From contig NZ_PVZB01000006.1 of the NCBI RefSeq assembly GCF_003002025.1, positions 124,001-188,000 on the forward strand: a stretch of 64,000 bases of DNA, given 5' to 3'. The DNA comes from Paraburkholderia sp. BL25I1N1. GTDB lineage: Bacteria > Pseudomonadota > Gammaproteobacteria > Burkholderiales > Burkholderiaceae. Below the pieces are notes generated by a model, which did no database searches, was not told the DNA's origin, and worked only from the letters and a program-made list of their open reading frames with translations. Positions 27,664-36,479 of this stretch are shown one piece after another; the stretch's first letter is position 1, and the number at the start of each line of letters is the position of its first letter. A program made the position numbers and the translations under genes.

Positions 27664-29145
27664 ATGACGACCCAACACGCTTCTGCCACTTCCGACCTGC
27701 CGCTCGACATGATCATCTTCGGCGGCACCGGCGATCTGTCGTTTCGCAAGCTGCTGCCTGCGCTCTACATGGCGCATCTGCACTGCAATCTGCCGCCGAA
27801 CACCCGCATTCTCACGATCGGCCGCAAGCCCTGGTCGCGTGAGGAGTACATCAACGAATTCATGGAGCTGAAGGCGAAGCCCTTCATCGAAAAGAAAGCG
27901 TTCGATGCCGGTGCCTGGGACAAATTTCTCGCGCTGTTCGAGTACGTGCGCATGGACGTCGACTCGGTCGAAGACTATCAGCGTCTGAAAGAAGTGTCGC
28001 GCGAAGGCGTGCGCCGCGTGTTCTATCTCGCGACGTCGCCGGATCTGTTCACGAACATCTGTGACAACCTCGCAGCCGCGGGCTTGATCGACGCCAACTC
28101 GCGCGTCGTGCTCGAGAAGCCGCTGGGTCACGATCTGGCCTCCGCGCAGGAAATCAACACGGCAGTCGGCAAGCATTTCAGCGAAGCGCAGATCTACCGG
28201 ATCGACCACTACCTCGGCAAGGAAACCGTGCAGAACCTGATGGTGCTGCGCTTCGGCAATCCGATTTTCGGCCCGCTGTGGCAGGCGCCGTATATCAAGA
28301 GCGTGCAGATCACCGTGGCGGAAACGGTCGGCGTGGGCAGCCGCGCGGGCTTCTACGATAAAACCGGCGCGCTGCGCGACATGGTGCAGAACCACTTGCT
28401 GCAACTGCTGTGCATCGTCGCGATGGAGCCGCCGGTGTCGCTCGACCCGGACGCGGTGCGCGACGAAAAGCTCAAGGTGTTACGTTCGCTGCGGCCCATG
28501 ACGCCCGAGGACATCGCGCGCGATACCGTGCGCGGCCAGTACACCGCGGGCGCCGTGGACGGCGAGGCCGTGAAGGGTTATCAGGAAGAAGACAACGTGC
28601 CGGCCGGCAGCCGCGCCGAAACCTTCGTCGCCTTGCGCGCGCATATCAACAACTGGCGCTGGGCGCATGTGCCGTTTTTCCTGCGCACCGGCAAGCGGAT
28701 GCAAAAGAAGGTGTCGGAGATCGTCATCGAATTTGCCGAACTGCCGTTCTCGATCTTTCCGAAGGGCGGGCGCAACTACGGCAATCGTCTGGTGATCCAG
28801 TTGCAGCCGGAAGAATCGATCCAGTTGCAGGTGCTGGCGAAGGAGCCGGGCAGCGGCATGCACATGCTGCCGGTGAATCTGAATCTGGATTTGCAGCAGG
28901 CTTTCACCGAGCGTCGCGCTGAAGCGTATGAGCGTTTGCTGATCGACGTGATTCGCGGACGCCTCACGCATTTCATGCGGCGCGACGAACTCGAAGCGGC
29001 ATGGGCGTGGGCCGAACCGATTCTGGAAGGCTGGGGCAAATCGGGTGAGAAGCCGCGTGGCTATACGGCGGGCACGTTTGGTCCGGCGGCTTCGACGGCG
29101 CTGATGGCGCGCGAAAACGCGGTGTGGGCGGAAGAGTCGCAATAA
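27664..29145 (+). CDS. zwf: Glucose-6-phosphate 1-dehydrogenase
   Basis: 493 residues from MTTQHASATSDLPLD, the family's usual length. The NADP-binding segment MIIFGGTGDLSFRKLLPAL lies near residues 16-34, VVLEKPLGHDLASA follows, and the active-site signature RIDHYLGKE has His182. The enzyme oxidises glucose 6-phosphate to 6-phosphogluconolactone, feeding the Entner-Doudoroff or pentose phosphate pathway and making NADPH. The frame is open to 27541, but the ATG at 27664 fits the family. No pgl, edd or hexR gene is adjacent. Confidence 0.96.
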   Translation: MTTQHASATSDLPLDMIIFGGTGDLSFRKLLPALYMAHLHCNLPPNTRILTIGRKPWSREEYINEFMELKAKPFIEKKAFDAGAWDKFLALFEYVRMDVDSVEDYQRLKEVSREGVRRVFYLATSPDLFTNICDNLAAAGLIDANSRVVLEKPLGHDLASAQEINTAVGKHFSEAQIYRIDHYLGKETVQNLMVLRFGNPIFGPLWQAPYIKSVQITVAETVGVGSRAGFYDKTGALRDMVQNHLLQLLCIVAMEPPVSLDPDAVRDEKLKVLRSLRPMTPEDIARDTVRGQYTAGAVDGEAVKGYQEEDNVPAGSRAETFVALRAHINNWRWAHVPFFLRTGKRMQKKVSEIVIEFAELPFSIFPKGGRNYGNRLVIQLQPEESIQLQVLAKEPGSGMHMLPVNLNLDLQQAFTERRAEAYERLLIDVIRGRLTHFMRRDELEAAWAWAEPILEGWGKSGEKPRGYTAGTFGPAASTALMARENAVWAEESQ

Positions 29146-29170
29146 GCTTCACTTCACCAGTGCCAAACGG

Positions 29171-29196
29171 AAATGGCCCGCAAATGCGGGCCATTT
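29171..29196. terminator. Two-way terminator between zwf and tssL
   Basis: A perfect 11-bp stem (AAATGGCCCGC at 29171-29181 with GCGGGCCATTT at 29186-29196) has a 4-base AAAT loop. A/T-rich ends on both arms allow it to work for both convergent genes. Confidence 0.75.
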
Positions 29197-29218
29197 TCAC
29201 TTATTGGTCGGCGCAGGC

Positions 29219-29998
29219 TTAAGGCAACGAAATCGTCAACGTAGCCGATTGCGGACCGAGCTTGACCACCTGCGAATACGGCGCGAGCGAACGCAAGGTC
29301 TGATCACGCAGATAGGTATTCAGCCCGAGATAAGCCAGCAATCCCACCAGCGCGAACACCGCGCCGATCGACCACAACGGCACCTCGCGCTTCAGACGGT
29401 GCGCGACCTGATCGGGCAGTGGCCAATGCGGCGCGAACTGCGCGCGCTTGCCTTTCAGATGCGCGATTTCGTCGCCGATGCGCGCGGTCAGATACGCGAG
29501 CTTCTCCGGTCCTTCGAGCAGATACTTGCCCTGATAACCGAGCAGCAGGCACATGTGAAACACCTCCAGCGACTGCAAGCGTGCCGCGCCTTGTGCGCGG
29601 CACTCCTCGAGATACTGGAAAAATTTCTCGCCCGCCAGTTGCTCGCCGAACAGCACCAGTTGCAGCGGCCGGCGCTCCCATTCCGTGCGGATCCTGAAGG
29701 TGGACGACAACACCGATTCGTCGATGGCGGCGCAGAACGCAAACTTCGACGCGTAGACATCTTCGGCCGACGCATTGAGCTTTTTCGCGCCGCGCTCGAA
29801 GTCGCCGAGGAACTGCTGGATGCGCTGGCTGAATTCCTGCGCGTCGCCGGGCTCGCGGCCGTTCTTCAACAGGAACAACATGAAGAAACCGTCGTACAGC
29901 AGATCGAGCAACGAGCGGACCTGATAGCTCGGCTCGGTGATCGGGGCGGGCGCGGCGGCAGGCGTGCTGCCGCCAAAGAGGGATGGCGCGTAGCTCAT
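29219..29998 (-). CDS. tssL: T6SS inner-membrane protein TssL (DotU-like, short form)
   Basis: 259 residues of the DotU/IcmH family. The cytoplasmic helical domain has YDGFFMLFLLKNGREPGDAQEF, KFAFCAAIDESVL and GYQGKYLL, and a single C-terminal helix at about 213-235 (WSIGAVFALVGLLAYLGL) anchors it in the inner membrane. There is no OmpA-type peptidoglycan-binding extension, so wall anchoring must come from another protein such as the OmpA/BON protein at 43332. The ATG overlaps the tssK stop in ATGA, showing coupling. It is the last gene of the leftward tssJKL unit. Confidence 0.94.
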   Translation of the reverse strand: MSYAPSLFGGSTPAAAPAPITEPSYQVRSLLDLLYDGFFMLFLLKNGREPGDAQEFSQRIQQFLGDFERGAKKLNASAEDVYASKFAFCAAIDESVLSSTFRIRTEWERRPLQLVLFGEQLAGEKFFQYLEECRAQGAARLQSLEVFHMCLLLGYQGKYLLEGPEKLAYLTARIGDEIAHLKGKRAQFAPHWPLPDQVAHRLKREVPLWSIGAVFALVGLLAYLGLNTYLRDQTLRSLAPYSQVVKLGPQSATLTISLP

Positions 29999-31341
29999 GA
30001 TGTGACGGCGATCAGTTCGAGTTGAAGATCGTTGATGCCCGACGGCGCGTAGATCATTGCCGATTGAGCCTGCAACATACGGTCATACAGCGCGCCGCGC
30101 GATTCGAACGAGAAGTAGCACGCGCCCGGACGCACCGGAATGGCGGGCGGCACCTGCGGCGTGTAGACGAGCCGCACGCCCGGCATGGCCGAGAGCACCA
30201 GCTTGTCGACGTCGTCCGGCGCGCCGACCTTGAAGCGCGCGGGCACGGCTTCCACGAGTTCGGCGGTCGGCATATCCGCCGATACCGCGATGTAGAACAT
30301 GGTCTTGTCGTCGATCTTGCCCGAGTCGAGCCGGCCCGCATGGAACGACGGACGCACTTCTTCGAGCGCGATCGCGAAGTAGCGCGTGGAGATCACGGTT
30401 TCGAGCAGATCGCGCAGGATCGTGTCGAGACGCGCGAAGCCGGGGCCCGGATCGTCGTGGCGATACGCCGGCAAATCAGAGAGCGCATAGCCTTTCGAAA
30501 ACGTCATCAACTGGCCGGCGAGCCGCAGCAGTTCCTGAAACAGGCGTTCGGGATGCAGCGCCGAATGCTGGTACAGATGCGCGAGCGAAGCGAAGGCCGC
30601 GCTCGCGGTATGCAACAGCCAGAACGAGGCGATGTCGCCGGAACGGAACTCGATGATGTTCTTGGTCGGCTCGCGGTGAAAGCCGTATAACGCATTGACC
30701 TTGGCCTGCAAGGCGTCGATCAGTTGACGCAGGCGCTGATGCAGGATCGGCGAGGCGTCGATAGCGAGGCAGGGCGGCACGAACGTGTCGTCGATTTCGA
30801 ACCCGCTCGTAGCGGTGCGGCGTACCCGCACGAGCGGCACCGAGAGCAGTTGATCGCGTGGCTCGCTATGCGCGATCAGCTTGACGCTGGTCTTCAGGAA
30901 GGTGATGTCGGCTTCGGCGGCGTCGGTGAAATGATCGGCCACCGGCGTCTGTTCGCTGACGTAACGCGAGATGAAACCGGCATTGCTGTCCTGCGCATAG
31001 TTCGCACCGGTTTCGCGCAGCGGATGCAGCGCGAGATAAAACGTGAATTCGTTGATGCCGTCGGGAAGCGTATCCAGCGCGATGGGCGGCGGCAGGTCGT
31101 CGGCCTGCGGCGCGGAGTAGAGCGCGCCGTCGGGAAACACCAGCGAGAGTTCGCTCACGCGCAGCACGTTGCTGCCGAGCGCGTCGCGATCGAAGCGCGC
31201 CGAGCGCACGCCCCAGTTATACGGCTGGATCGCCTGGATCGACTCGAACAGGCGCGCCTCATGATAAGCGTCCTGACGCTGAAAATGCTGCGGCCTCAGA
31301 AACAGGCCTTCCCCCCATAGCACTTTTGCCGAATAACTCAT
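29995..31341 (-). CDS. tssK: T6SS baseplate protein TssK
   Basis: 448 residues from MSYSAKVLWGEGLFLRPQHFQRQD, the hallmark TssK (ImpJ/VasE) N-terminus. TssK is a cytoplasmic trimer that joins the TssFGE baseplate to the TssJLM membrane complex through TssL and TssM. The rest matches the family through LLEVVISTRYFAIALEEVRP-like and FYIAVSADMP segments. The frame is open to 31377, but the ATG at 31341 fits the family exactly. Its stop overlaps the tssL start, and tssJ lies 108 bases upstream. Confidence 0.95.
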   Translation of the reverse strand: MSYSAKVLWGEGLFLRPQHFQRQDAYHEARLFESIQAIQPYNWGVRSARFDRDALGSNVLRVSELSLVFPDGALYSAPQADDLPPPIALDTLPDGINEFTFYLALHPLRETGANYAQDSNAGFISRYVSEQTPVADHFTDAAEADITFLKTSVKLIAHSEPRDQLLSVPLVRVRRTATSGFEIDDTFVPPCLAIDASPILHQRLRQLIDALQAKVNALYGFHREPTKNIIEFRSGDIASFWLLHTASAAFASLAHLYQHSALHPERLFQELLRLAGQLMTFSKGYALSDLPAYRHDDPGPGFARLDTILRDLLETVISTRYFAIALEEVRPSFHAGRLDSGKIDDKTMFYIAVSADMPTAELVEAVPARFKVGAPDDVDKLVLSAMPGVRLVYTPQVPPAIPVRPGACYFSFESRGALYDRMLQAQSAMIYAPSGINDLQLELIAVTS

Positions 31342-31449
31342 CTCAAACCCGTTATATGCGTTCTGCGTGTGGCGCACCCGGAGATAACCGATTCGAGCGC
31401 CGCATTGTTAATTGCTTAAAAAATGTTAAATCGCATTTGTCCGGCATCT

Positions 31450-32082
31450 TTATCCGCAGCTTACCGAAGAAAGCATATTTAGCGCTTGCGCCGGCAGTCC
31501 CTGGTCTGGCGGGATCACCGTGCCATTGGTCACCGTCATTGCACAGTTATGCAGGCCGATCATTATGCCGGATTTCTCCGACTTCGCCGGGTCGAAGGCG
31601 AATTTCCAGCGCTGCATCGCCGGATCACGGAATAGCGCGACGATACCGAATGCCTGCGCTTCACGCGAGACTTTTTCGGTAACAACGTAGCGCTGGCCCG
31701 GGATCAGCGTTACTTCACGCACGCCCAGCAAATCACCGCCCAATACGGTCTTTTCCTTTGCTGGATCGGTAAATGCGTCGAACGGCGCCTGCTGGAATGA
31801 AGTCGGGTCTTTCAGTACGTAAAGCCGCACCACCAGCGCCAATGGCCGTTTGTCATTCGCGGCGTTCAGATTCGACGCTGCATATAAGGTGAGGCCGAGA
31901 TTGCGCGGTGGTTTCTGGGCATCCGGCAGATCCGGCTTGCCGAGGCCGCTTGCCTGCAAAGCCGCGTTGGCAGCGGCTCCGAGCACCGTCACGCCGGCCG
32001 CGCAGCCGCCCAGAAGCGCGCAGACCGCCGCATTGGCGATCAAAAGCGATGCATAGCGAATAACACGCGAATTCATATACAT
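31450..32082 (-). CDS. tssJ: T6SS outer-membrane lipoprotein TssJ
   Basis: 210 residues. The signal peptide ends in the lipobox LLGGC at Cys27. The mature protein has the TssJ pattern LGLTLYAASNLNAANDKRPLALVVRLYVLKDPTSFQQAPF and YVVTEKVSREAQAFGIVALFRDP. It would sit in the outer membrane and bind the periplasmic end of TssM. An in-frame ATG two codons in (32076) is an alternative start. It is first in the leftward tssJ-tssK-tssL unit and divergent from the main T6SS operon. Confidence 0.92.
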   Translation of the reverse strand: MYMNSRVIRYASLLIANAAVCALLGGCAAGVTVLGAAANAALQASGLGKPDLPDAQKPPRNLGLTLYAASNLNAANDKRPLALVVRLYVLKDPTSFQQAPFDAFTDPAKEKTVLGGDLLGVREVTLIPGQRYVVTEKVSREAQAFGIVALFRDPAMQRWKFAFDPAKSEKSGIMIGLHNCAMTVTNGTVIPPDQGLPAQALNMLSSVSCG

Positions 32083-32337
32083 CGACCGGCTCGGCGCCGT
32101 CCCCCGTCAAAACATCAATAACGAACTCAATCCGGCAAATTTGTAGCCACGCTATGCCACTTAATGCCGCGATATGCAAAGCGCTTGTAACTTCCGGCGC
32201 TACCGGGCCGGCAGCCGGCGAGTGGAAATTTTTTCCGGTGTCCCCAATGCTGCTATTGCGCCAGGAAACAATTTCTGCATGTTTCGTTTAAATGATCCGC
32301 ATGCATTTTTTTTGTGCAATCCTTCTTCACACGAAAG
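32083..32337. promoter_or_regulatory. Divergent T6SS control region, tssJ side
   Basis: Together with the promoter at 32338 this makes a 357-base gap, AT-rich compared with flanking genes, between tssJ and the TPR lipoprotein gene. It contains a long T run near 32305-32313. Promoters for both directions and any regulator sites should be here. I find no convincing sigma-54 element and no clear leftward -35/-10 pair. Confidence 0.5.
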
Positions 32338-32366
32338 TTGAATTATCGAAAATTGGCCTGTACTAT
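32338..32366 (+). promoter_or_regulatory. Probable sigma-70 promoter of the main T6SS operon
   Basis: TTGAAT (32338-32343) and TACTAT (32361-32366) are separated by the ideal 17 bases. The predicted start near 32373 would give a leader of about 67 bases before the ATG at 32440. Each hexamer matches consensus at four of six positions. Confidence 0.55.
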
Positions 32367-32439
32367 ACCCGCGCACTTCAAGCAAAGCAAAACTCCGGTT
32401 TCTCCTTGAATTAAAAAATTCGCACGTCGGTGAAAAACG

Positions 32440-33123
32440 ATGAATGAGCGTCTGTTAGTAAAACTATCTGGGGTTGTGTTGGCATGCGGCGTGATGGCCG
32501 GATGCGCAACACAGGGCAACAACGCGGCGACCACACCGGAGGCTTTTAATAAGCAACTCGCGGATGCCGATACCGTCGCAAAGGGCGGCGATCAGGATCG
32601 CGCTATCGCGCTTTATCAGCAGCTTTCCAAATCCGATCCGACGCGTGAAGAACCGTGGTCGCGTATTGCGCAGATCCAGTTCACGCAAGGTCATTACGGT
32701 CAGGCAATCGTGGCCGCGCAAGAAGCATTGCAACGCGATCAGACCGATCGTCAGGCCAAGAGCGTGCTCGCGGTGGCCGGCCTGCGCGTCGCCACGCAAT
32801 CGCTCGGCGAATTGCGTCAGGACGCGTCGCTCGCGGGCGATGCCAAGTCGGACGCGCAAGCGCTCGCCAAGCAGCTGCGCGACACGCTCGGCGAAGCCAC
32901 ACTGTTCCCGCCCGACCCGAGCGACAAGCCGGCGGCAAAGAAGAAGCGCGTGGTTCGTCACGTCGCCAAGGGCAAGCCTGCAGCGGATACGCCTGACGCC
33001 ACACCCGGCGCCACGACTCCGGTCGCCGCGCCGCCTGCGCCCGCTGCGCCGGCAGCGCCTGCGGCACCCGCCAAAGCCGCGCAAAGCAGCGGCGCGTCCG
33101 ATCCGTTCAGCGCGTTGCGCTGA
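32440..33123 (+). CDS. T6SS-associated TPR lipoprotein (TagM-like)
   Basis: 227 residues. The signal peptide ends in lipobox MAGC at Cys22. Residues 40-115 form TPR helices (GGDQDRAIALYQQLSKSDPTREEPWSRIAQIQFTQ), followed by a basic KKKRVVRH patch and a Pro/Ala-rich tail ending SGASDPFSALR. It is the first gene of the tssBC operon. Its position and lipoprotein nature fit the accessory factor I recall as TagM in Burkholderia T6SS loci, so it probably helps anchor the envelope complex; the name is tentative. tssB starts 36 bases downstream. Confidence 0.82.
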   Translation: MNERLLVKLSGVVLACGVMAGCATQGNNAATTPEAFNKQLADADTVAKGGDQDRAIALYQQLSKSDPTREEPWSRIAQIQFTQGHYGQAIVAAQEALQRDQTDRQAKSVLAVAGLRVATQSLGELRQDASLAGDAKSDAQALAKQLRDTLGEATLFPPDPSDKPAAKKKRVVRHVAKGKPAADTPDATPGATTPVAAPPAPAAPAAPAAPAKAAQSSGASDPFSALR

Positions 33124-33159
33124 TCCACACGCCTGATCCATCAGCACCGGGAGCCGACG

Positions 33160-33708
33160 ATGGCGAAGAAAGAAAGCATTCAAAAACGCTTGCAAAAAGT
33201 GCGGCCGCCCCGCGTTCAGTTGACCTATGAGGTCGAGCGTGGCGATGCGATCGAGGTGAAGGAACTGCCGTTCGTCGTCGGCGTGGTCGCCGATCTGGCG
33301 GGGCAGTCCGAAGTCGAGCAGCCGAAGCTGCGCGATCGCAAGTTCGTCAATATCGACCGCGATAATTTTGACGACGTGATGAAAGCGATCGAACCGCGCG
33401 CCGCGTTTCAGGTGGAAAACCGCCTGAGCGAAGCCGGCGGCAAATTCGCGGTCGACCTGCGTTTCAAGTCGATGGCCGACTTCAATCCGGACGAAGTGGT
33501 CGCGCAAATCGAACCGCTGCGGCGCCTGCTCGAAGCCCGTTCGAAGCTCGCCGATCTGCGCAACAAGCTGGCCGGCAACGACAAACTCGAAGACCTGCTG
33601 AGCGAAGTGCTCAACAACACGCAGCAGTTGCAAACCCTGGCGAAAGACCAGAGCAACGCGGCGGACCAGCACGGCGGCGCGCCGGACCACGACAAGCAGG
33701 GCGAATAA
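33160..33708 (+). CDS. tssB: T6SS contractile sheath small subunit TssB
   Basis: 182 residues of the VipA/ImpB family. The N-terminus SIQKRLQKVRPPRVQLTYEVE and the following ELPFVVGVVADLAGQ and KFVNIDRDNFDDVM are the standard TssB signature. It pairs with TssC to form the contractile sheath in the cytoplasm. The tail after about 150 is polar and Gln/Asp-rich. GGGAG lies upstream of the ATG. tssC starts 14 bases after the stop. Confidence 0.97.
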   Translation: MAKKESIQKRLQKVRPPRVQLTYEVERGDAIEVKELPFVVGVVADLAGQSEVEQPKLRDRKFVNIDRDNFDDVMKAIEPRAAFQVENRLSEAGGKFAVDLRFKSMADFNPDEVVAQIEPLRRLLEARSKLADLRNKLAGNDKLEDLLSEVLNNTQQLQTLAKDQSNAADQHGGAPDHDKQGE

Positions 33709-33722
33709 GCACGGGGTGTGAG

Positions 33723-35213
33723 ATGAATCAGCAAACGGCAGCAGCCCAACTAGCGACCGCGCAAAGCGGTACGGAATCCACGCTGCTCGACGAAATCGTC
33801 GAGAAAAGCCGCGTGGCGAAGTCCGATTCCGAGCACGCGCGCGCGAAAGACCTGATCGGTGAGCTCGTGCATCAGGTGCTCGACGGCACGGTGGTGGTGT
33901 CCGATAACCTGTCGGCCACCATCGACGCGCGCGTCGCCGAACTCGACCGCCTGATCTCCGCGCAGTTGAGCGCGGTGATGCACGCGCCGGAATTCCAGCG
34001 CATGGAAAGCACGTGGCGCGGCCTCGACTATCTGTGCAAGGAAAGCAACACCGGGGCAACGGTCAAGATCAAGGCGCTGCATGCGCCCAAGCGTGACCTG
34101 GTGCGCGACTTCAAGACCGCGATCGAATTCGATCAGAGCGCGCTGTTCAAGAAGATCTACGAAGAAGAATTCGGCACCTTCGGCGGCTCGCCGTTCGGCA
34201 CGATCGTCGGCGACTTCGAAGTAACGCGTCAGCCGGAAGACATGTACTTCATCGAACAGATGTCGCACGTTGCCGCGGCCGCGCATGCGCCGTTCATCGC
34301 GTCGGCGTCACCCGAACTGATGGGCCTCGATACCTTTGCCGACCTCGGCAAGCCGCGTGATCTCGGCAAGGTGTTCGACACGGTCGAATACGCGAAGTGG
34401 AAGTCGTTCCGCGACGCCGAAGATTCCCGCTACGTCGGTCTCACGCTGCCGCGTTTTCTCGGCCGCCTGCCTTTCAATCCGAAAGACGGCGCCACGGCGG
34501 AGGGTTTCAACTTCGTCGAAGACGTGGACGGCACCGATCACAGCAAATACCTGTGGTGTAACGCGGCGTGGGCATTCGCCGCACGCCTGACGGCCGCATT
34601 CGACGACTTCGGCTGGTGCGCGGCGATTCGCGGCGTGGAAGGCGGCGGCCTGGTCGAAGACCTGCCCACCCACACCTTCAAGACCGACGACGGCGAAGTC
34701 GCGCTGAAATGCCCGACTGAAATCGCGATTACCGACCGCCGCGAAAAAGAACTGAGCGACCTCGGCTTCATTCCGCTCGTGCATTGCAAGAACTCTGATT
34801 ACGCCGCGTTCTTCGCCGCGCAATCGGTGCAGAAACCCAAGAAATACAGCACCGACAGCGCGAATGCCAACGCGGTCCTGTCCGCGCAATTGCAGTACAT
34901 CTTCTCGGTATCGCGCGTCGCGCACTACCTGAAGGCGATGATGCGCGACAAGATTGGCAGCTTTGCGTCGGCACAGAACGTCGAAGTATTCCTGAACCGT
35001 TGGATCTCGCAGTACGTGCTGCTGGACGACAACGCAACTCAGGAGCAGAAGGCGCAGTTCCCGCTGCGCGAGGCGTCGATCCAAGTCTCGGAGATTCCGG
35101 GCAAGCCTGGTGCGTATCGTTCGGTCGCATTCCTGCGTCCGCACTTTCAACTGGACGAGCTGTCGATCTCTTTGCGGCTTGTCGCTGACCTGCCGAAACC
35201 GGCTAATTCATAA
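33723..35213 (+). CDS. tssC: T6SS contractile sheath large subunit TssC
   Basis: 496 residues of the VipB/ImpC family at full length. Conserved segments include MESTWRGLDYLCKESNTGATVKIKALH, YEEEFGTFGGSPFGTIVGDFE, FADLGKPRDLGKVFDTVEYAKWKSFRD and the C-terminal LPFNPKDG and EVFLNRWISQYV blocks. With TssB it builds the sheath whose contraction drives the Hcp tube outward; ClpV then disassembles it. It is cotranscribed with tssB, and a hairpin plus 75 bases separate it from hcp. Confidence 0.97.
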   Translation: MNQQTAAAQLATAQSGTESTLLDEIVEKSRVAKSDSEHARAKDLIGELVHQVLDGTVVVSDNLSATIDARVAELDRLISAQLSAVMHAPEFQRMESTWRGLDYLCKESNTGATVKIKALHAPKRDLVRDFKTAIEFDQSALFKKIYEEEFGTFGGSPFGTIVGDFEVTRQPEDMYFIEQMSHVAAAAHAPFIASASPELMGLDTFADLGKPRDLGKVFDTVEYAKWKSFRDAEDSRYVGLTLPRFLGRLPFNPKDGATAEGFNFVEDVDGTDHSKYLWCNAAWAFAARLTAAFDDFGWCAAIRGVEGGGLVEDLPTHTFKTDDGEVALKCPTEIAITDRREKELSDLGFIPLVHCKNSDYAAFFAAQSVQKPKKYSTDSANANAVLSAQLQYIFSVSRVAHYLKAMMRDKIGSFASAQNVEVFLNRWISQYVLLDDNATQEQKAQFPLREASIQVSEIPGKPGAYRSVAFLRPHFQLDELSISLRLVADLPKPANS

Positions 35214-35232
35214 AGCAAAGCAAGTCAGCTGG

Positions 35233-35251
35233 CCTGGGCTGGCCGCCCAGG
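35233..35251 (+). promoter_or_regulatory. Hairpin in the tssC-hcp intergenic gap
   Basis: CCTGGGC (35233-35239) and GCCCAGG (35245-35251) form a perfect 7-bp stem with a 5-base loop, flanked by possible extra pairing. TTAGCTTAAAA follows. It may stabilise or process the mRNA, or act as a partial terminator, between tssC and hcp. Confidence 0.45.
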
Positions 35252-35288
35252 TTAGCTTAAAACCACCTCTTTGGGGAGTCGATGAGTT

Positions 35289-35792
35289 ATGAAGGATATC
35301 TATTTAAAATTCGGCAATCCGGCGATCAAAGGCGAGTCTGCCGATAAGGATCACGCTGGCTGGATCGAAATTGATTCGTGGAGCCACTCGATCACGCAAC
35401 CGCGTTCGGCAACGGCTTCCACGGCAGGTGGTCACACCTCCGAGCGCTGCGAACACGCCGATATGCAGTTCACGAAAGACATCGACGTGGTCAGCCCGCT
35501 GATCTATCAACACGCGTCGGGCGGCACGACGTTCGACGAAGTCACGATCGACTTCATGCGTTCGGACGGCGAAGGCAATCGCATCAAGTACCTGGAAGTG
35601 AAGCTCAAGTACGTGATCATTTCGAGCGTGACGCCGAGCGTGGTGGGTGAAGGCCTGCCGACCGAACAGTTCTCGCTGAAGTACGCTGCCGTGCAGTGGA
35701 AGTACACGCAGCAGAAGATCGGCGGCAACCAGGGCGGCAACGCGCAAGGCGCGTGGAGCCTGACGAAGAACGACAAGACGTACGCGGTCTGA
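35289..35792 (+). CDS. hcp: T6SS tube protein Hcp (TssD)
   Basis: 167 residues of the Hcp family: MKDIYLKFGNPAIKGESADKDH, WIEIDSWSHSITQPRSAT, FTKDIDVVSPLIYQHASGG and FSLKYAAVQWKYT. Hcp hexamers stack into the inner tube expelled with the spike. There is no signal peptide, as expected. GGGGAG is 10 bases upstream of the ATG, a stronger ribosome site than most in this operon, fitting the high amounts of Hcp needed. No C-terminal effector extension is present. Confidence 0.97.
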   Translation: MKDIYLKFGNPAIKGESADKDHAGWIEIDSWSHSITQPRSATASTAGGHTSERCEHADMQFTKDIDVVSPLIYQHASGGTTFDEVTIDFMRSDGEGNRIKYLEVKLKYVIISSVTPSVVGEGLPTEQFSLKYAAVQWKYTQQKIGGNQGGNAQGAWSLTKNDKTYAV

Positions 35793-35877
35793 TGCACGGG
35801 CGCACGCGGCCCGCGTGGCTCGAAAGAGCTGCCGCGCGCCGGGTGCGCCTCGCATCGATCCGCTTCTTCGGACGCTG

Positions 35878-36357
35878 ATGAAACGCTTCGAACCCAGCTT
35901 TCTCGACAAGCTGTTCGACGACGAACCGCATCTGCCGGCTTCCCCGGCGATGCGGCAATTGTCGTTGGATGAATTGAAGAGCACCGTCGCGCGCGACGTC
36001 GAGGCGATCCTGAATACGCGCATCGCGCTGACCGAACACGAGCTGGCGGCGCTGCCGGAATGTCAGCGCTCGGTGCTCACGTACGGCCTGAACGATTTCG
36101 CGGGCTTAAGCCTTGCAAGCCATTACGACCGCACGTTCATCTGCAAATCGATTCAACAGGCGATTGCGCGGCACGAGCCGCGCTTGCAGCAAGTGGCGGT
36201 CACACTCGAACTGAACGAACAATCCACCAATGCGCTGAACTTTGCGATTCAGGCGCTGCTGGTTGTGCATCCGGCGGAAGAGCCGGTGAGTTTCGATGCA
36301 ATGTTGCAGCCGTCCACGTTGCAATACTCGGTCACGCGTGCACGCGCGAAGTTGTAA
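35878..36357 (+). CDS. tssE: T6SS baseplate protein TssE
   Basis: About 159 residues from MKRFEPSFLDKLFDDEPH. TssE is a gp25-like lysozyme-fold baseplate protein; LKSTVARDVEAILNTR, SVLTYGLNDFAGLSL and IQQAIARHEPRLQQVAVTLE are family blocks. It helps start sheath assembly in the cytoplasm. The start is uncertain: an in-frame GTG at 35815 would add 21 residues and neither site has a clear Shine-Dalgarno sequence. I chose the ATG that gives a typical TssE opening. tssF follows after 122 bases. Confidence 0.9.
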   Translation: MKRFEPSFLDKLFDDEPHLPASPAMRQLSLDELKSTVARDVEAILNTRIALTEHELAALPECQRSVLTYGLNDFAGLSLASHYDRTFICKSIQQAIARHEPRLQQVAVTLELNEQSTNALNFAIQALLVVHPAEEPVSFDAMLQPSTLQYSVTRARAKL

Positions 36358-36479
36358 TGAGTGATTGTCTGTCGGTGTTTTTCTGAGTAGTTGTGTTGAG
36401 AGTACCGCTTTACCGCAACCGTTACGCGCAACGGCTGCGATGAACCAGGCGGAGAAGTGTCAGGTCCGGGGATAAATCG

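Noticed and set aside
32083..32439. Sigma-54 promoter for the T6SS operons
   Set aside because: TGGC-like stretches are present, but none has the GG-N10-GC spacing needed; a sigma-70-like element fits better for the rightward operon.
32464..34059. 531-codon reverse frame across the TPR lipoprotein gene, tssB and tssC
   Set aside because: It crosses three well-supported genes on the other strand and has shadow-type composition.
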